DNA of 64,000 bases from assembly GCF_008831285.2 (NCBI RefSeq), contig NC_045145.1:23746802-23810801 (forward strand). The letters run 5' to 3'. The position numbers and the translations under genes are program-made. The notes beneath the pieces are model-generated. The model was given only the letters and a program-made list of their open reading frames with translations, did not search any database and was not told the DNA's origin. Each line of letters begins with the position of its first letter. The first letter of the stretch is position 1. Positions 46,289 through 57,420 of this stretch are shown in pieces. The stretch comes from Nymphaea colorata. Lineage: Eukaryota; Streptophyta; Magnoliopsida; Nymphaeales; Nymphaeaceae.

Positions 46289-48466
46289 CCTGGTGAAGCT
46301 TCCCTACGTCTTCTTATTGTTTTTCCTCCACCAAATGAAGCTTTCTGGCCTACCTGCCAAAACAAGCAACACAAGGAGAATAGGAAAGGAAAAAAAAAAC
46401 AAAAGGAGAGTGAGGAGTTTGGTGATGGTTTGCGCATTCAAAATATGCAAATTAAAGATTTTTTTAGTCCTATTTCCTCTAAATGAAAAAGGAGAAAGAC
46501 GGTTGCCTTTGTGGCATCGCATGTGGCAAGACATGGGTTACTATATAAAACTCAGGGATAAGTATAAACTACTTTCTACAATTTCCGAAAGTCCTACTTT
46601 TCGCAAAAAATGTCCAAAACAAAAATATGTTAGCTAAGTTAATAATAAAAATATATTAAAGTGATAGAAGGCAATATTTGAAATAAAAAGTGACAAACAT
46701 TTTCTATAGTTCAATAATTCACTTCAGGACTTTATTAAGTGGTTGTCTTGAATACTTTGGCCCTTATTAAGAACATCACAAAATTTAGTTTTTCTTCTTA
46801 TAAATTATATATAGGCAAATGATAGGTTTGTACCCTGAGCGGTGATAGCATGGTGGGTGGCAAGGTGGTCCAGTTCTTCTAAGGACTCGTGTTAGTTGTC
46901 ACTATCACATCTCCGTGCTCTGTACCTTTGAACCATAAAAGGTTCCGAAGCATGTTCTGTGAACCCAGGGACATGGTATAGGGGGGCCAATGGCCTCTTT
47001 TAGGGGCAATGAAATGAACCACTCACTCTTATATAAAAAAATGATAGGCATGAAAAAGAAACATTTCTCAAAAAATGCTGATTCAGGCATGAAATGGAAA
47101 AAAAAAATGTTTGGAATTTTGGAGATCTCTAGTCTCCAATATGTGGATGAAATTGAACCCCAGTGATACGAAAAGCCGAAACAGTTGCCAATGCTCACAC
47201 AAAGAAACTACAATGGATTACGATTAATGTTCCAAGAAGTAACACTATATGCAAAGCATAATTTTCTAGCCATGCCGGTCATACTTTTTTCTAAATGACA
47301 TAAGAATTCAAGTACTACTTAATTTGTAAAAATTGGATTATCCAGGTTAAATTGCCAAGGAAAATGCTGAAACAAATTATATTCGTAGAAGATGTTAGAT
47401 TGGTTCTTCAAATTCAGTTGCTTATTCACGCAGGATTCCTACTACCTCTTTCAGTTCAATCCTCTAATGAAACTGAAAGATAAGGCAGCCAAAAGTAGTT
47501 AGACCTGGCCTCTGTTTCTACAATCCACATATTATGATACTAACAAGAACGAGAGGAGGGAAAACAAGAACAAACTGCACATGAAAATGAACCTTATGTT
47601 AATTCCTAAATGAAATTTAACAAGAAGTTAGTTGCCCTAAGGCAGCCTATGCACGCTAGCCCAGCAGATCCACACTTAAAATTCTCAATGTACATGATTA
47701 TCCATTAACATGTTTGCCTCCAATAGCATGCTGCCTCTGTTAGCAAAAGTAAAAATAAATATCTCGGCAATCACTATGGAAATCTTGGCATTATCAAATC
47801 TGGGCAAGGCATTGTGAGTCACAACAATACTGATTTGATTCCAGATGGAGATTTCTGTATATCTGGAAACCAATTTCAGATAGTATGGCCATTCATATTG
47901 TGTAACACTTTGCTCTTTAAAGCAACAACTCATACAAATGAGATAAGTATTGAGAGAAAACCATTGTGCATGTAGGCATGCTGCCGCACTACATCTGGAA
48001 TGAAGCTTTAGAACCAATGCTGATTATCCAATTAACAGGCTACATCTCACTAGCCACAAGGAAAAACTTCATACAAGATACTTATAAAGCAATCTCCATC
48101 ATATGATCATCTCCAGATTTTCAAGTGCACTTGCTATTCTCATTTTGCCATTTTGGTGAACTGACGACAGCCGATATGTGATCAGCAGTTGAGTTCTTCC
48201 TCTTCCATTGATTGAATCCATTGGCATTGGAACAGAAAACTTCCTCTAGCATCATCCATATATGTTGTGGCATCATTTTTGGCCATCATGATCACCATGA
48301 ATGTTGTGGAACATCATTCCGTTTTCCAACTACAGTAGGCAGGCTCTGTGATCGCTTCTTCTATATATCTTCTCAACTCAGTATGTAAAGCCCTTATATT
48401 TTCCTATCTTGTACAATGAACCATGTGTTCTCGTATATAAGTGTTCATAGGGATTGTCTATACATG

Positions 48467-48502
<36 letters not shown>

Positions 48503-50400
48503 TGTAAATACATATAGAAGTCCAGTTATATATATATATATACACACTCACACACACAGACAGATACACACTATTGAACTTAATTAACTTGTCAATGACG
48601 TTATGAAGAAGTAAATAGTATGCAATAAGGAGAGGGTTACTACTTTTGCATCGATATAAGAGTTAATAAAAACTAACAATCGGGGCATTACAAAGGATAG
48701 TCAGCAACTGAAGAGCCATCATCAGTAAATTTGTAATTTCTGCTTTTGTATAGGCTTGTTTAACACTATTTGGCAACATTTTGGCTTTCCATTTGCTGAA
48801 ACCCTAGGGAGGAGCTTCCTGCAACAAGAATTTGGAAAAGGAAAGAAATGCACCACTATTTTACTATATTAGTTGTGGGTCAGGTTCAAAGCTTGGTACT
48901 GACTGGTCGTAATTCTTTTACCATCTCAACCTTACAATAATTTGATAAAAAAACAGTACATTAAAAATCAATTTCAATTTTCAACAAAGGATGCACCAAA
49001 AGTTGGGTGCATTTACATTCTCTTCAAATTGTTTGTACACTCAGTTATCACGAAGCACATGAACCAATTGCATCATTGAAAATTAAAGCATTTGATGTGG
49101 CCTCTTCAAGCGCACTCACCAAACAAAACCTTTCAGGCAATTTCTGGGTTTGGCTTTTTTTTGCTCTTCTTTGCCAGCATCTTTTCATATGACTTGCAAA
49201 AAACAAAACCTTTCAGGCCACTGATTGTCTTCTTTCCTTTAACTCACTCCTCATAGATCTTGTTCTTCTATTACAAAATTTTAGCACATGCATGTTGAAG
49301 GTGCTCTTACAGTTTTTCTATTACAAAAATGTTAGCATACTTTTTGCCTAGCTACATGTGCTGTCCCATTTTCTTGAAAATTTCTTGCAGTTGCTGTGAT
49401 TGCTTCTTTTCCTTTTCATTGGATCAATAGTTAATTACCTATGTTTAGCAACCTTTTTTAAGCTCATTCGACCAAGAGTTAATTGCCCATGTTTAGAAGC
49501 CATCAGTTCCATTTTATTGTATTGTTAGGGCCATCCCTTTAGTCGCCCATTCTCAATCTAGTTATGTTTACTGCGTTTTTTGGTTCGTGTCTGATAAAAA
49601 AATCCCCAAATTTTACGCGTCATATGTCATATGTAAGGAAATGCCCTACGAAACTGTGAGGCGGTTTCTCTTTTCCTACATCCCGAGAGTCTATTTCTCA
49701 TATTTTGGGCATCCCCCCTGTCGTTAGGTGGTCATTAGAGTAGTTTTTTTAGGCACCCACGTTTGCCATCTGATAATTGTTGCAATTCTGCAGCTGTTTC
49801 AACTTTATTGCAGCTAAGAAGTCTTCTTTGTCTGACAAATTTGCTGGATCATGCTTAAGTGCTAGTTTTATTTGTCGGTCAACTAGTAGATAGGTTGATA
49901 ACTTGATAGCATAAATCAAATGTCCTTTTAGGTTTTTATGGATGAAAGTTCTATTTGGTGAATTTTTATTAATAAAAGATGGGTGACATGGATGCTAGAA
50001 GTTGGATTCATATGCATAGGTAATATTCAGCTATGTGTTTAAAATAATATTTGTAATTGCATTTTTCTTAATTACCCTAACTAATTACTCATTGTGTTTC
50101 GTGGAATAGGACAAGCCACGACTATGTAAATGGTGTAAACATTCCTTGATTTTGCAATTGCAAATAATGCTGTTGTGGAAGGAATACTCAAATATCTTTA
50201 GTGTAAAATGGATTAACTGTCTGTATCAGTTCATAAGGATGCATACACGCATATGAAAATTCTACCTTACCAGAACAGCCACCAAAACAATAAACATTTA
50301 CTTGTGCAGAAAAAAGTACTCATTTGTTCAATGTAGATTGAACCGTGTAAAACCATCGTCAAATCTATTGTTCTCCTTCAAAAACTAATGTGGAATAAAC
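46289..50400. other. Non-coding stretch
   Basis: No gene recognised. It includes a CA microsatellite and a short AT tract at 48,470-48,545; short ORFs show no family resemblance. Confidence 0.5.
48470..48497. repeat. (CA)n microsatellite
   Basis: About 28 bases of CA, followed at about 48,525-48,543 by a short TA tract. Confidence 0.95.
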
Positions 50401-50411
50401 CAAGTAAAACC

Positions 50412-50655
50412 AGACGGCGGCGAATGGTGGCCGAGTCTGCCAACGGAAGGAAGGAGGCGAGGGGCAGACGGAAAATTTTACAGCAATGCTGCAATGAATT
50501 CTTAAGCTGAGTGAAACCAAAAAATAAGATCGCGAGAAGGAGAAGCTTGATACTTTACGAATGGAAGGAGAAATCCTACACCAGACGGAGGCGAGTTGTT
50601 GCCGAGTCTACCAACAGAAAGAAGGAAGCAAGGGGTGGACTGATAAATTTTGGGC
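50412..50655 (+). repeat. Direct repeat of about 70 bp
   Basis: CCAGACGGCGGCGAATGGTG at about 50,411 and CCAGACGGAGGCGAGTTGTT at about 50,581 begin two collinear blocks. Each goes on through GCCGAGTCT.CCAAC and AGGAAG(C/G)., and ends near AAATTTT. They are 170 bp apart with roughly 20 differences. Confidence 0.7.
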
Positions 50656-51125
50656 GCTTCTCCACGCCGCTCTGGGGAGTGTTATGCAGGTGTCGCGGGC
50701 GCGGGTGTCACGATCAGTGGTGGATTTGACGGCAAGACGGTTTCTCCTTCGCCGTCTGGCCGTGCTATTTTTCGCAACAAATGGGTATCGGCTGGGCGAG
50801 GGATCCACCGGGGTCGCGGGTGCCCTTGTCGCCGCGAGCAGTGGAGCTGAGCTTCTGTTGCCCTTTCCGGTCGGATCATGAGCTCGTCTTCTCACATCCG
50901 GTCGGTGGCAGATGCTTCCGATCACAGGGACGAAAGGAGGAAGCGTCGACGGGAGGAAGGTTTCAACGCGCTTGATAGCCATTTATGATGTAAATTAATG
51001 TCTTTAAAATAAATATTTTCTACTGATGGTATCATAAAAATTTCATTTCTATATTAATTCTTTCTTTTCCGACTCTATAGGTTCGGCAATTTGCATACAT
51101 TTTCACTGTAGGATTCACCAGAGAC
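50656..51125. other. GC-rich stretch then AT-rich spacer
   Basis: 50,656-50,980 is GC-rich with open frames on both strands (up to 124 codons on the minus strand at 50,608-50,982). None resembles a known family. It may be a captured gene fragment. Confidence 0.4.
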
Positions 51126-51522
51126 GACAACATATCTAAAGGACATGATTGATATAGAAAAAACATGCATTAAACTTCAATTGTATCCGCACAGGGCCAC
51201 TTTCAATGCGACAAACATTAAATACGCCAAATTACAAAATTGCCTCGAGGAATTCTGTCAGACAACCGCAGGGGCCACATCATATAACTTCGAGGAATTC
51301 CCATCAGTTATTTGGAAACTCTTGATATATAGAAACTCATTAATGCATGATATTAACAGTCATTCTCTTATGAGCTTGTGTCTTAGTATGTATATGAAAG
51401 ATATAAAGAATATCTCTTTTAATGCACAGTGGGCTGTAAAGTTTAGATCTAAAATTATGGCGTGGTTTACTTGGGCATTAGGCATAATCTGTGGCCTTAG
51501 CTTGAGGAAGTTGGGGTCATGA
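51120..51522 (+). other. Possible orphan exon, unrecognised
   Basis: A frame open for about 135 codons ends at a stop at 51,520-51,522. It is preceded by a splice-acceptor-like TTTTCACTGTAG at about 51,108-51,119. Translation runs through the Met at 51,145 (MIDIEKTCIKLQLYPHR) and includes FEEFPSVIWKLLIYRNSLM. Length and codon use look more coding than neighbouring ORFs, but I do not recognise a family. It could be a retained exon of a lost gene or a chance ORF. Confidence 0.3.
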
Positions 51523-51523
51523 T

Positions 51524-51805
51524 TCAAGGGATTTGTGTCAATGTTAATGACGGGAGAAGATTTCTTATAATCTTTAAATCGAAAGGGTGTGGCATTTTTC
51601 GCTCGTGGTCAGGCGAGTTCATGGTGGAATTAAGCAGGTTGTAGGACCTAAGAAGTTCCAGTAAACACTTCACTGAATTTCTATTTATCTTCTTCTCACC
51701 ATGAACAACTGCGTTTCTTAGTTTCCAAACATTCCACATCATTAAAGGGAAAACCACTCTCCAACATTTCTTGGTCCAATTTTGTCTAAGGGCTCCCTGC
51801 ACATT
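51524..51805 (-). pseudogene. LINE-type zf-RVT/RNase H linker relic
   Basis: On the minus strand, about 51,790-51,640 reads LRQNWTKKCWRVVFPLMMWN followed by VWKLRNAVVHG. This is the W-..-IW-..-RN motif typical of the region after the zinc-binding domain in plant LINE and LINE-derived ORFs. The remainder decays quickly. The hAT-like element next to it inserted into this relic. Confidence 0.6.
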
Positions 51806-52875
51806 AAGCCTGGGCACCCGGCCTGCCACCGGGTACTTGATACCCAGCCCGACTCGGCCCTTGAAAAAAATCTTAACGGGGCTAATCTTAGCGGGGTTGG
51901 GCTCGGGCCTTGAAAAAAATCTTAACGGGTTAATTTTATCGGGTCCGGCCCGACCCGATAATTAACGGGTCGGGCCCGGGCTTGATCTATGGATCGAGGA
52001 CGGCCCAAGAAGCCCGATAACTTATATTATTTTTTTAAATTAACCTAGTTAGGGTTTCTGGTTTTGTAACTTTGTTTCAATGTTTATACTTTCATTCTCC
52101 CCTTCTGGGAACGCCTCCTCTGGTCCTTCGTGAGCCCATCGGCTCTTCCTCCCCATCGCCCATCACCCCATCACCGCGGGTGCCGATGTTGCTGCAGTTG
52201 TGCCTAGACTTGACTCTCAGCTGCCTCAAGAAGTTGGGAGGGAATTTGATGATGAGGGACAACGACATCCCTGCTGCCATCAAGAGCGGTGATGATGACA
52301 AAGAGGAGTTGTTCCCTTTCTTTGAGTCTTTTGGAAGGAGTCAGAGGAGGATGAGCCGGACATTAGTTCAGGATCAGAATCAACAGTTCAAGGAAGAGGA
52401 GGCGGAGGAGGAGGAGGAAGGATGAAGAAGATATGAAGGCACAAAATTTCTGCCCAAGACCTGGCGCAGTAGCTGGACATGGCCATCTCACACCTCCTCT
52501 CACTCTCTTATGCGAGCCTCACACTTCCTTACCCAACCCTAAACACCCTTTCCTTTCTCCCTTCCCAACCTCACTCGGCCTTGTCTGTGTTGGGACGGTC
52601 ATTCTAAACAAAATAGCGGAGAGAGTGGAAGAGAGAGAAACCGGCTTGGCCCGTTAATAATCGGGCCGGGCCGGGCCAGGCCTCGGGTATAATCTCAAGC
52701 CTGTGGCCCGATTAGTAATTGGTCCGACCTGGCCAGATTATAAACGGGCCGGGCTTCGTGCTAGCCCAATACATTACTCGGGCTCAAATTTGAACATTTT
52801 TATTGGGTCGAGCTGGATACATTACTCGGGCTCAAATTTGAACTTTTTTATTAGGCCGGCCCTGCCCAGCCCTGT
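51806..52875. mobile_element. hAT-like element with GGGCC-rich ends
   Basis: 1,070 bp flanked by the perfect 8-bp duplication TGCACATT (51,798-51,805 and 52,876-52,883). The ends AAGCCTGGGCA and CTGCCCAGCCCTGT are inverted repeats with mismatches. Both subterminal regions (51,820-52,015 and 52,645-52,865) are packed with CGGGCC/GGCCCG runs. The interior is unlike the ends and encodes no transposase. The element resembles the 316-bp element at 39,590 in terminal design, so both may have been mobilised by the same kind of hAT transposase. Confidence 0.85.
52072..52425 (+). other. ORF inside the hAT-like element
   Basis: 118-codon open frame ending in an acidic Glu tract (EEEAEEEEEG). The preceding segment (LTLSCLKKLGGNLMMRDNDI) is not recognised. 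Its gene-like composition, lying between GGGCC-rich ends, suggests captured host sequence, but the parent gene cannot be named. Confidence 0.35.
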
Positions 52876-52883
52876 TGCACATT

Positions 52884-53828
52884 CCCACTTAGGGCTGCAA
52901 CCGAGGGTATTGTTTGGGTTTACAGTCGTTGTGTGGGGTTCAACACCCAATTTCGTGGCAATTGGGCCGATGACATGAGGACTTCATGTCAATATCTGGG
53001 CAGCGGCTTGAAAATCAAGTGCTTTGACATGAAGAAACTTAACCGTAGAATTAAATAAATTCATGAACAAATGGACGGATATATGCGATCGCACACCTTA
53101 CCTTACAATTTCAAGCGAGCTGAAATTCAACTTCTAGTAGAGGTCTACTTGGGACTTCCCTGGTGGATGAAAAGAAAGCCTCCGACTTTCTTACACTTTC
53201 GATGATAAAGCATTTATTTCGTTTCACATGTTCTCTATTTAGAGAATGCACATGGTCTCTCAAAAGGCTGGGTTGGGCATCAGGCCGGCCAGAGCAGATA
53301 AGAGATGGGCCAGTACTTGGGTCGATGGGTCGATGCTTAGTCGTACTCAATTTTTTTTTTTTACATTTTCATTACTAATGCCTGTCAAAGTATTAATATT
53401 TTTTAAATTAGTGTCCCTTATTCCAAAATTTCCAGTTTCCGTATTACCCATTTTTATTGATGAATTGTTTTAAGAAAGTTACCAAATGGATAATCGGACG
53501 AGCCTATTTGCATGGACTAATTTGTGAAAGTCGATTGGTTCATAACTGGCCAAACAAAGGTCCAAGTGGGCGCACACCTGTCGTTTTTATGCTTAAAAAA
53601 AGAGTGGCATATTAGTTACCGTTAGCTCTTCCGACCTCATGTCAAAAAAATGGGCTTCCTACCGCTTCTTTTACGCCTTTTGATTGCAAGGGCATCCTCG
53701 CTCTTGTTTTTACAGAGTTCACTATCGATTCAAATTTCCGGAGAAATAATTATGAAGTGGGCTTCAAGTGTAAAATATACAGAAGCATATGATATTCTAA
53801 TATTAGAAAATGATGCTCTGACTCGCAG
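52884..53828. other. Non-coding stretch
   Basis: The first 100 bp or so probably continue the LINE relic on the minus strand. Beyond that, no recognised gene. Confidence 0.45.
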
Positions 53829-54013
53829 GGCGGAGGGAGAGGGGGACACCTAAGCATACCCCAACTAACTAATTGAAAAAAAAAACATATATTGAAAAAT
53901 TTTAAAAATTTTAGTTGTGTGATCCATTTTTTAGATTTGGGTTCACTTTGATCTTATCTGGATCTGAGGTTGGACTGTTTGGTGGCTCTAAAAAAAAATT
54001 CTGGCTCCGCCCT
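53829..54013. mobile_element. Possible small hAT-type MITE
   Basis: Begins CAGGGCGGAGGGAGAGG and ends TTCTGGCTCCGCCCTA; these are imperfect inverted repeats of the CAGGGGCGGAGCCAG type common at plant hAT ends. Flanking CTGACTCG and CTGACGTG could be a diverged 8-bp duplication (6 of 8 match). Confidence 0.5.
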
Positions 54014-55440
54014 ACTGACGTGGAAGAATGAAGTGGAAGAATGAAGATGGCACAATGGTGGAGTTCAGAGATTTTTTTTTAAAGACACTAGAGTCATCAT
54101 TCCAGATTTGGTGTGTATATTTTTTTAATATAATTTCAAGCGCTCTTAAATAAAGCAGGCCACCTTCATCGATATATAGAGCCCCGTTTGATGGGCACGA
54201 AATTATCAATCAAAATAAAATTTAAATTTATTTTTTTTTTATGCCCATCACACTTGGGATGAAAAAACTTATGGTTGGATCGGTTTTCAGAATTTTTTTT
54301 TGAAAATTTCGTCACACCTGAAAGAGTAAAAAACAAATTCAAGATGAAAAAAACAACCCTTGGCTTCAAATCAGTGCTTCAACAATTATGTTTTCCATCT
54401 TTCATCTCTATCAAAGTGAAAAATTTATTTCTTGAAAATCTGCATTTTCTTTTCATGTTTTTAATTCTTGAAATAGGTTTTTAGAAACTTTATTTTTTTA
54501 CTTTCATATTTCTAATCAGTCAAACGGAGGGTGGAACATGGCAGAGGGTGGAAACCGGTTGGTTTTTAAGCCGGGAAAGGCATAAGCATCATAGCTGGAG
54601 GTGGTGACGCAAAGGTTTCTCCCTTTCTTTTTTTAATTATATTTATATATATATGGATATGGTCGGCTGTATTATGAGTTCCAGTAGCACGAGTACTTCT
54701 ACTACACATTTATAGTCGAAATATAATTTAACGAATCATAAGAATGGAAAAATGTAAAAATTTCGATATACACATTTTATTAAAATGAGTTTTATGGTTG
54801 CCTCGAAGAATTTGATTTACACATCAATATTTTTTTTTTCAATTTATAAGTTTGGATATATTAGTGCATTTTCACCGTTGAATTCGCTCGACCCAAACAT
54901 TAATTTTTTAATGGTTGAATGCCCGACAGCCCTCTTGGACAGCATCTTTCAATAAAACATGATGGATGCACTAAATGCAAAATTAAACCTGTCTCATTAA
55001 TTTCTTGATAGTTTAATCAGGCCGTATATATATTAATTGTTCAAGTTTTTTGTTGAAATGTTTTCTATTTTTCATATTTTTAAATATGTTGTAACAGACA
55101 TAAACTAAATTAAAATCTGTTGGAAAAACACAACACAATTTTGATGAAATAATTCAAAAGCTTATGTTTCGATTTAAATTATCAATTAATTGACTAAATT
55201 TTTGGGTGAGTGAGAGGAGTATTTTATTATATCATTTAGAAGAGAGCAGAAGCTCTCAACCAACCCATCCTTTCTTTAAAGTATATGATTTACTTTTGAT
55301 GTTTGAAGTGTCACTCTTAACTTGCAGCTTAGAGGCCCTCATCACAAGATTTGAAATAAAAACTGACCACCTACCTACTCTTTAGAGACAAATGAGATCT
55401 CCTTCCGTGCTGTCTCATAAAACCCCATAATACACAAATT
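54014..55440. other. AT-rich non-coding stretch
   Basis: No gene or repeat recognised. Confidence 0.5.
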
Positions 55441-55616
55441 TCTCTTCAACTTAGAGAATAAGGGGTGAAAAAGAAATCAAACTTGCTTGATATTCCTTAC
55501 AAGGTATCTTCATGTTTATACAAAAATCTCTCTTGAACTTAGAGAATAAGGGGTGAAAAAGAAATCAAACTTGCTTGGTATTCCTTACAAGGTATCTTCA
55601 TGTTTTTGTTATCTTC
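55441..55616 (+). repeat. 88-bp tandem duplication
   Basis: Copies start at 55,441 (TCTCTTCAACTTAGAGAATA) and 55,529 (TCTCTTGAACTTAGAGAATA). They are nearly identical, followed by a doubled TATCTTCATGTTTTTG. Confidence 0.88.
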
Positions 55617-55729
55617 ATGTTTTTGTCCTGCAATCAAAATTTGCACATGGTTTTGTACAAATATCTGGTAGAAAAAAAAAAAACAAAAACATGTGCAAAG
55701 AATGAAGTGCCAATGAACTAAATTATTTT

Positions 55730-55831
55730 CCTGCCAGGCAGGGGACTGTTTGGTTCTAAGTCTGGAATCGAGGCAAGTGAGAATAATCGTTTAACAAATA
55801 AAGTAAACCAAACAGTCTTGTGCCTGGCAGG
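55730..55831. mobile_element. 102-bp foldback, MITE-like
   Basis: Ends CCTGCCAGGCAGGGGACTG and the inverted partner AACAGTCTTGTGCCTGGCAGG. The inner part of the arms, GACTGTTTGGTT/AACCAAACAGTC, resembles the GG..TGTTTGGTT ends of PIF/Harbinger-type MITEs. No clear target duplication. Confidence 0.6.
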
Positions 55832-56600
55832 CTATGTTGCAGCGGTACTCCAAAACGAGTCGCGTACCTGTACTGGTACGCCGGTATGGCAAAACAGGTA
55901 TGGCGGTACGGGGCAGTATGCCAAATCTAGATCTGGGTCAGAACCGGATCCAAACAACATTTAAACAACCAGCAGGCAACAGGCGAAAAGGCAAACCCTT
56001 CGACGCCCGACGCCCTTCTCCTCCTCCCTCTTGACTTTCAACAGAAGGTCTTCCGGCGGGCGTTTGGGCAGCTGCAGACTGACAGCGACCGGCGATAGAT
56101 GGAGAACGGTGACAGACGGTGAGTGGGCGACGCTGACGGTAGGTTTTTCGTCAGTTAGTTTTTGTGTTTTCCCCTTTTAATTTTTAGGGTTCTCAACTTC
56201 CAATATGCTTCAATGTTGCGAGATTTGTTCTTCTCTCTAGTTTCCCAACATTGATGGCACATTCTGGTAAAATTTCTGCTCCCTGTTGATCTGTTTTCAA
56301 TGTCGTCATCTTTTTTAAGAACCTGCTGTTTGCTCGACTGTTCTTACGGCCTCCATTTTCAGCTGCTTCGTATTTTATAGTCTTTGGTTGTAGTCGGTTT
56401 GGTTTTGTATGTGGTTTGCATACATGCATTTGTGTAGGGATTTTTCGCCTGTTGAAATGCTTATGTTGTATGCATCTTTGGTCTCTGTAGACAAAAGAAA
56501 CCAATTATAAAGAGGGGCCGATTTACAGACGAAAAAGCGCCGGTTTGCGTTTTACAACAGCATGGGAGTGGAGAAGAAGAGAAAAGGGGAGTGAGGAAGG
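55832..56600. other. Repeat-like and unassigned sequence
   Basis: 55,845-55,920 contains clustered variants of GGTA(C/T)G in both orientations (GTACTGGTACGCCGGTATGG), reminiscent of transposon subterminal repeats. 56,040-56,160 is GC-rich with repeated GACGGTGA. The junction of the viral insert with host DNA lies somewhere in this interval but could not be located. Confidence 0.4.
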
Positions 56601-56659
56601 GAGAGGGACTCAAGCACTTGGAAGCAAGTGCTCGGAGGTAGATGGTGTGTTGGGGAATG

Positions 56660-57000
56660 TGTGGATGGAAGAGGATGATTCTTACAGACGCTGGGGAGGT
56701 GCTTTTATAGGCACCGGACTTCAAAACAAATTACAATATGGAAAAGGAATAGGATTCCTTCCCGAATAAGCTAAACACAAACAAACAAAAGTAGTTACAT
56801 TCGAAGGAACTCGAAGGTGGACAGATGTCGTGTGCTAGATGAGGTGGCAGTTGAACGTGTCCAAAAAGCAAAAAAGTGCTATAGTGCGCTACAGTGTCCA
56901 CCGAAGTGTTACAGTAACTGCTACAGTAGCCGCTTCATCTTTTCTTCAATGAGGATGCCACGTGTTCACTTTTTTGACGTGTGTAATATTCCTTCGTCTT
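56660..57000 (-). promoter_or_regulatory. Candidate caulimovirid promoter
   Basis: On the minus strand, CTATAAAA (56,703-56,710) sits in GTGCCTATAAAAGCACC. A start site would fall near 56,675, followed by a C/T-rich leader with a small hairpin (AGCACTTGCTTCCAAGTGCT). Upstream are repeated CTGTAGC/ACTGTA motifs (56,870-56,935), a CACGTG G-box (56,959-56,964) and a TGACG element (56,975-56,980), the kind of elements known in caulimovirid promoters. AATAAA occurs twice near 57,000-57,030. Position after the last viral ORF supports the call; an unrelated plant promoter cannot be excluded. Confidence 0.6.
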
Positions 57001-57420
57001 TATTCACACAACATTGCTTTATTTACATAAAGAAGGTCGGCAACTACAATGATCTTCTAGAAGCACCTCGAAACGATTTGCTTCAGGATGTGACCCAGAG
57101 CTTATTCTGTAGGGTGCGTCACAGGGTAAATTTTTATGCCGAAAATTTACAAACGTAAAACCCATATTTAGCCTAGAGGGTTTTTTCAGGGTAGATTTTG
57201 AGGCGATGATCTACAACACAAATCCTATGTTTAACTTGGGGGATTTTCCCAAAGAGAAGTTTATCACGTTTCTTCTTAAACGGATGATGCTTACGTTTTA
57301 CATGGGAAGCACTGTACCCATGGAAAGTTTGACCATAACTTACAAGGGTCAAGTTTTACCGGTCTTGACAAACATTAGGTTGCAGGGTTAATGACTCAGC
57401 AGCTTCGTCCCTACTTTTCT

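Noticed and set aside
46810-47040. Possible SINE or LTR fragment
   Set aside because: The ordered blocks looked element-like, but I could not find convincing A and B boxes, a tail or a target duplication.
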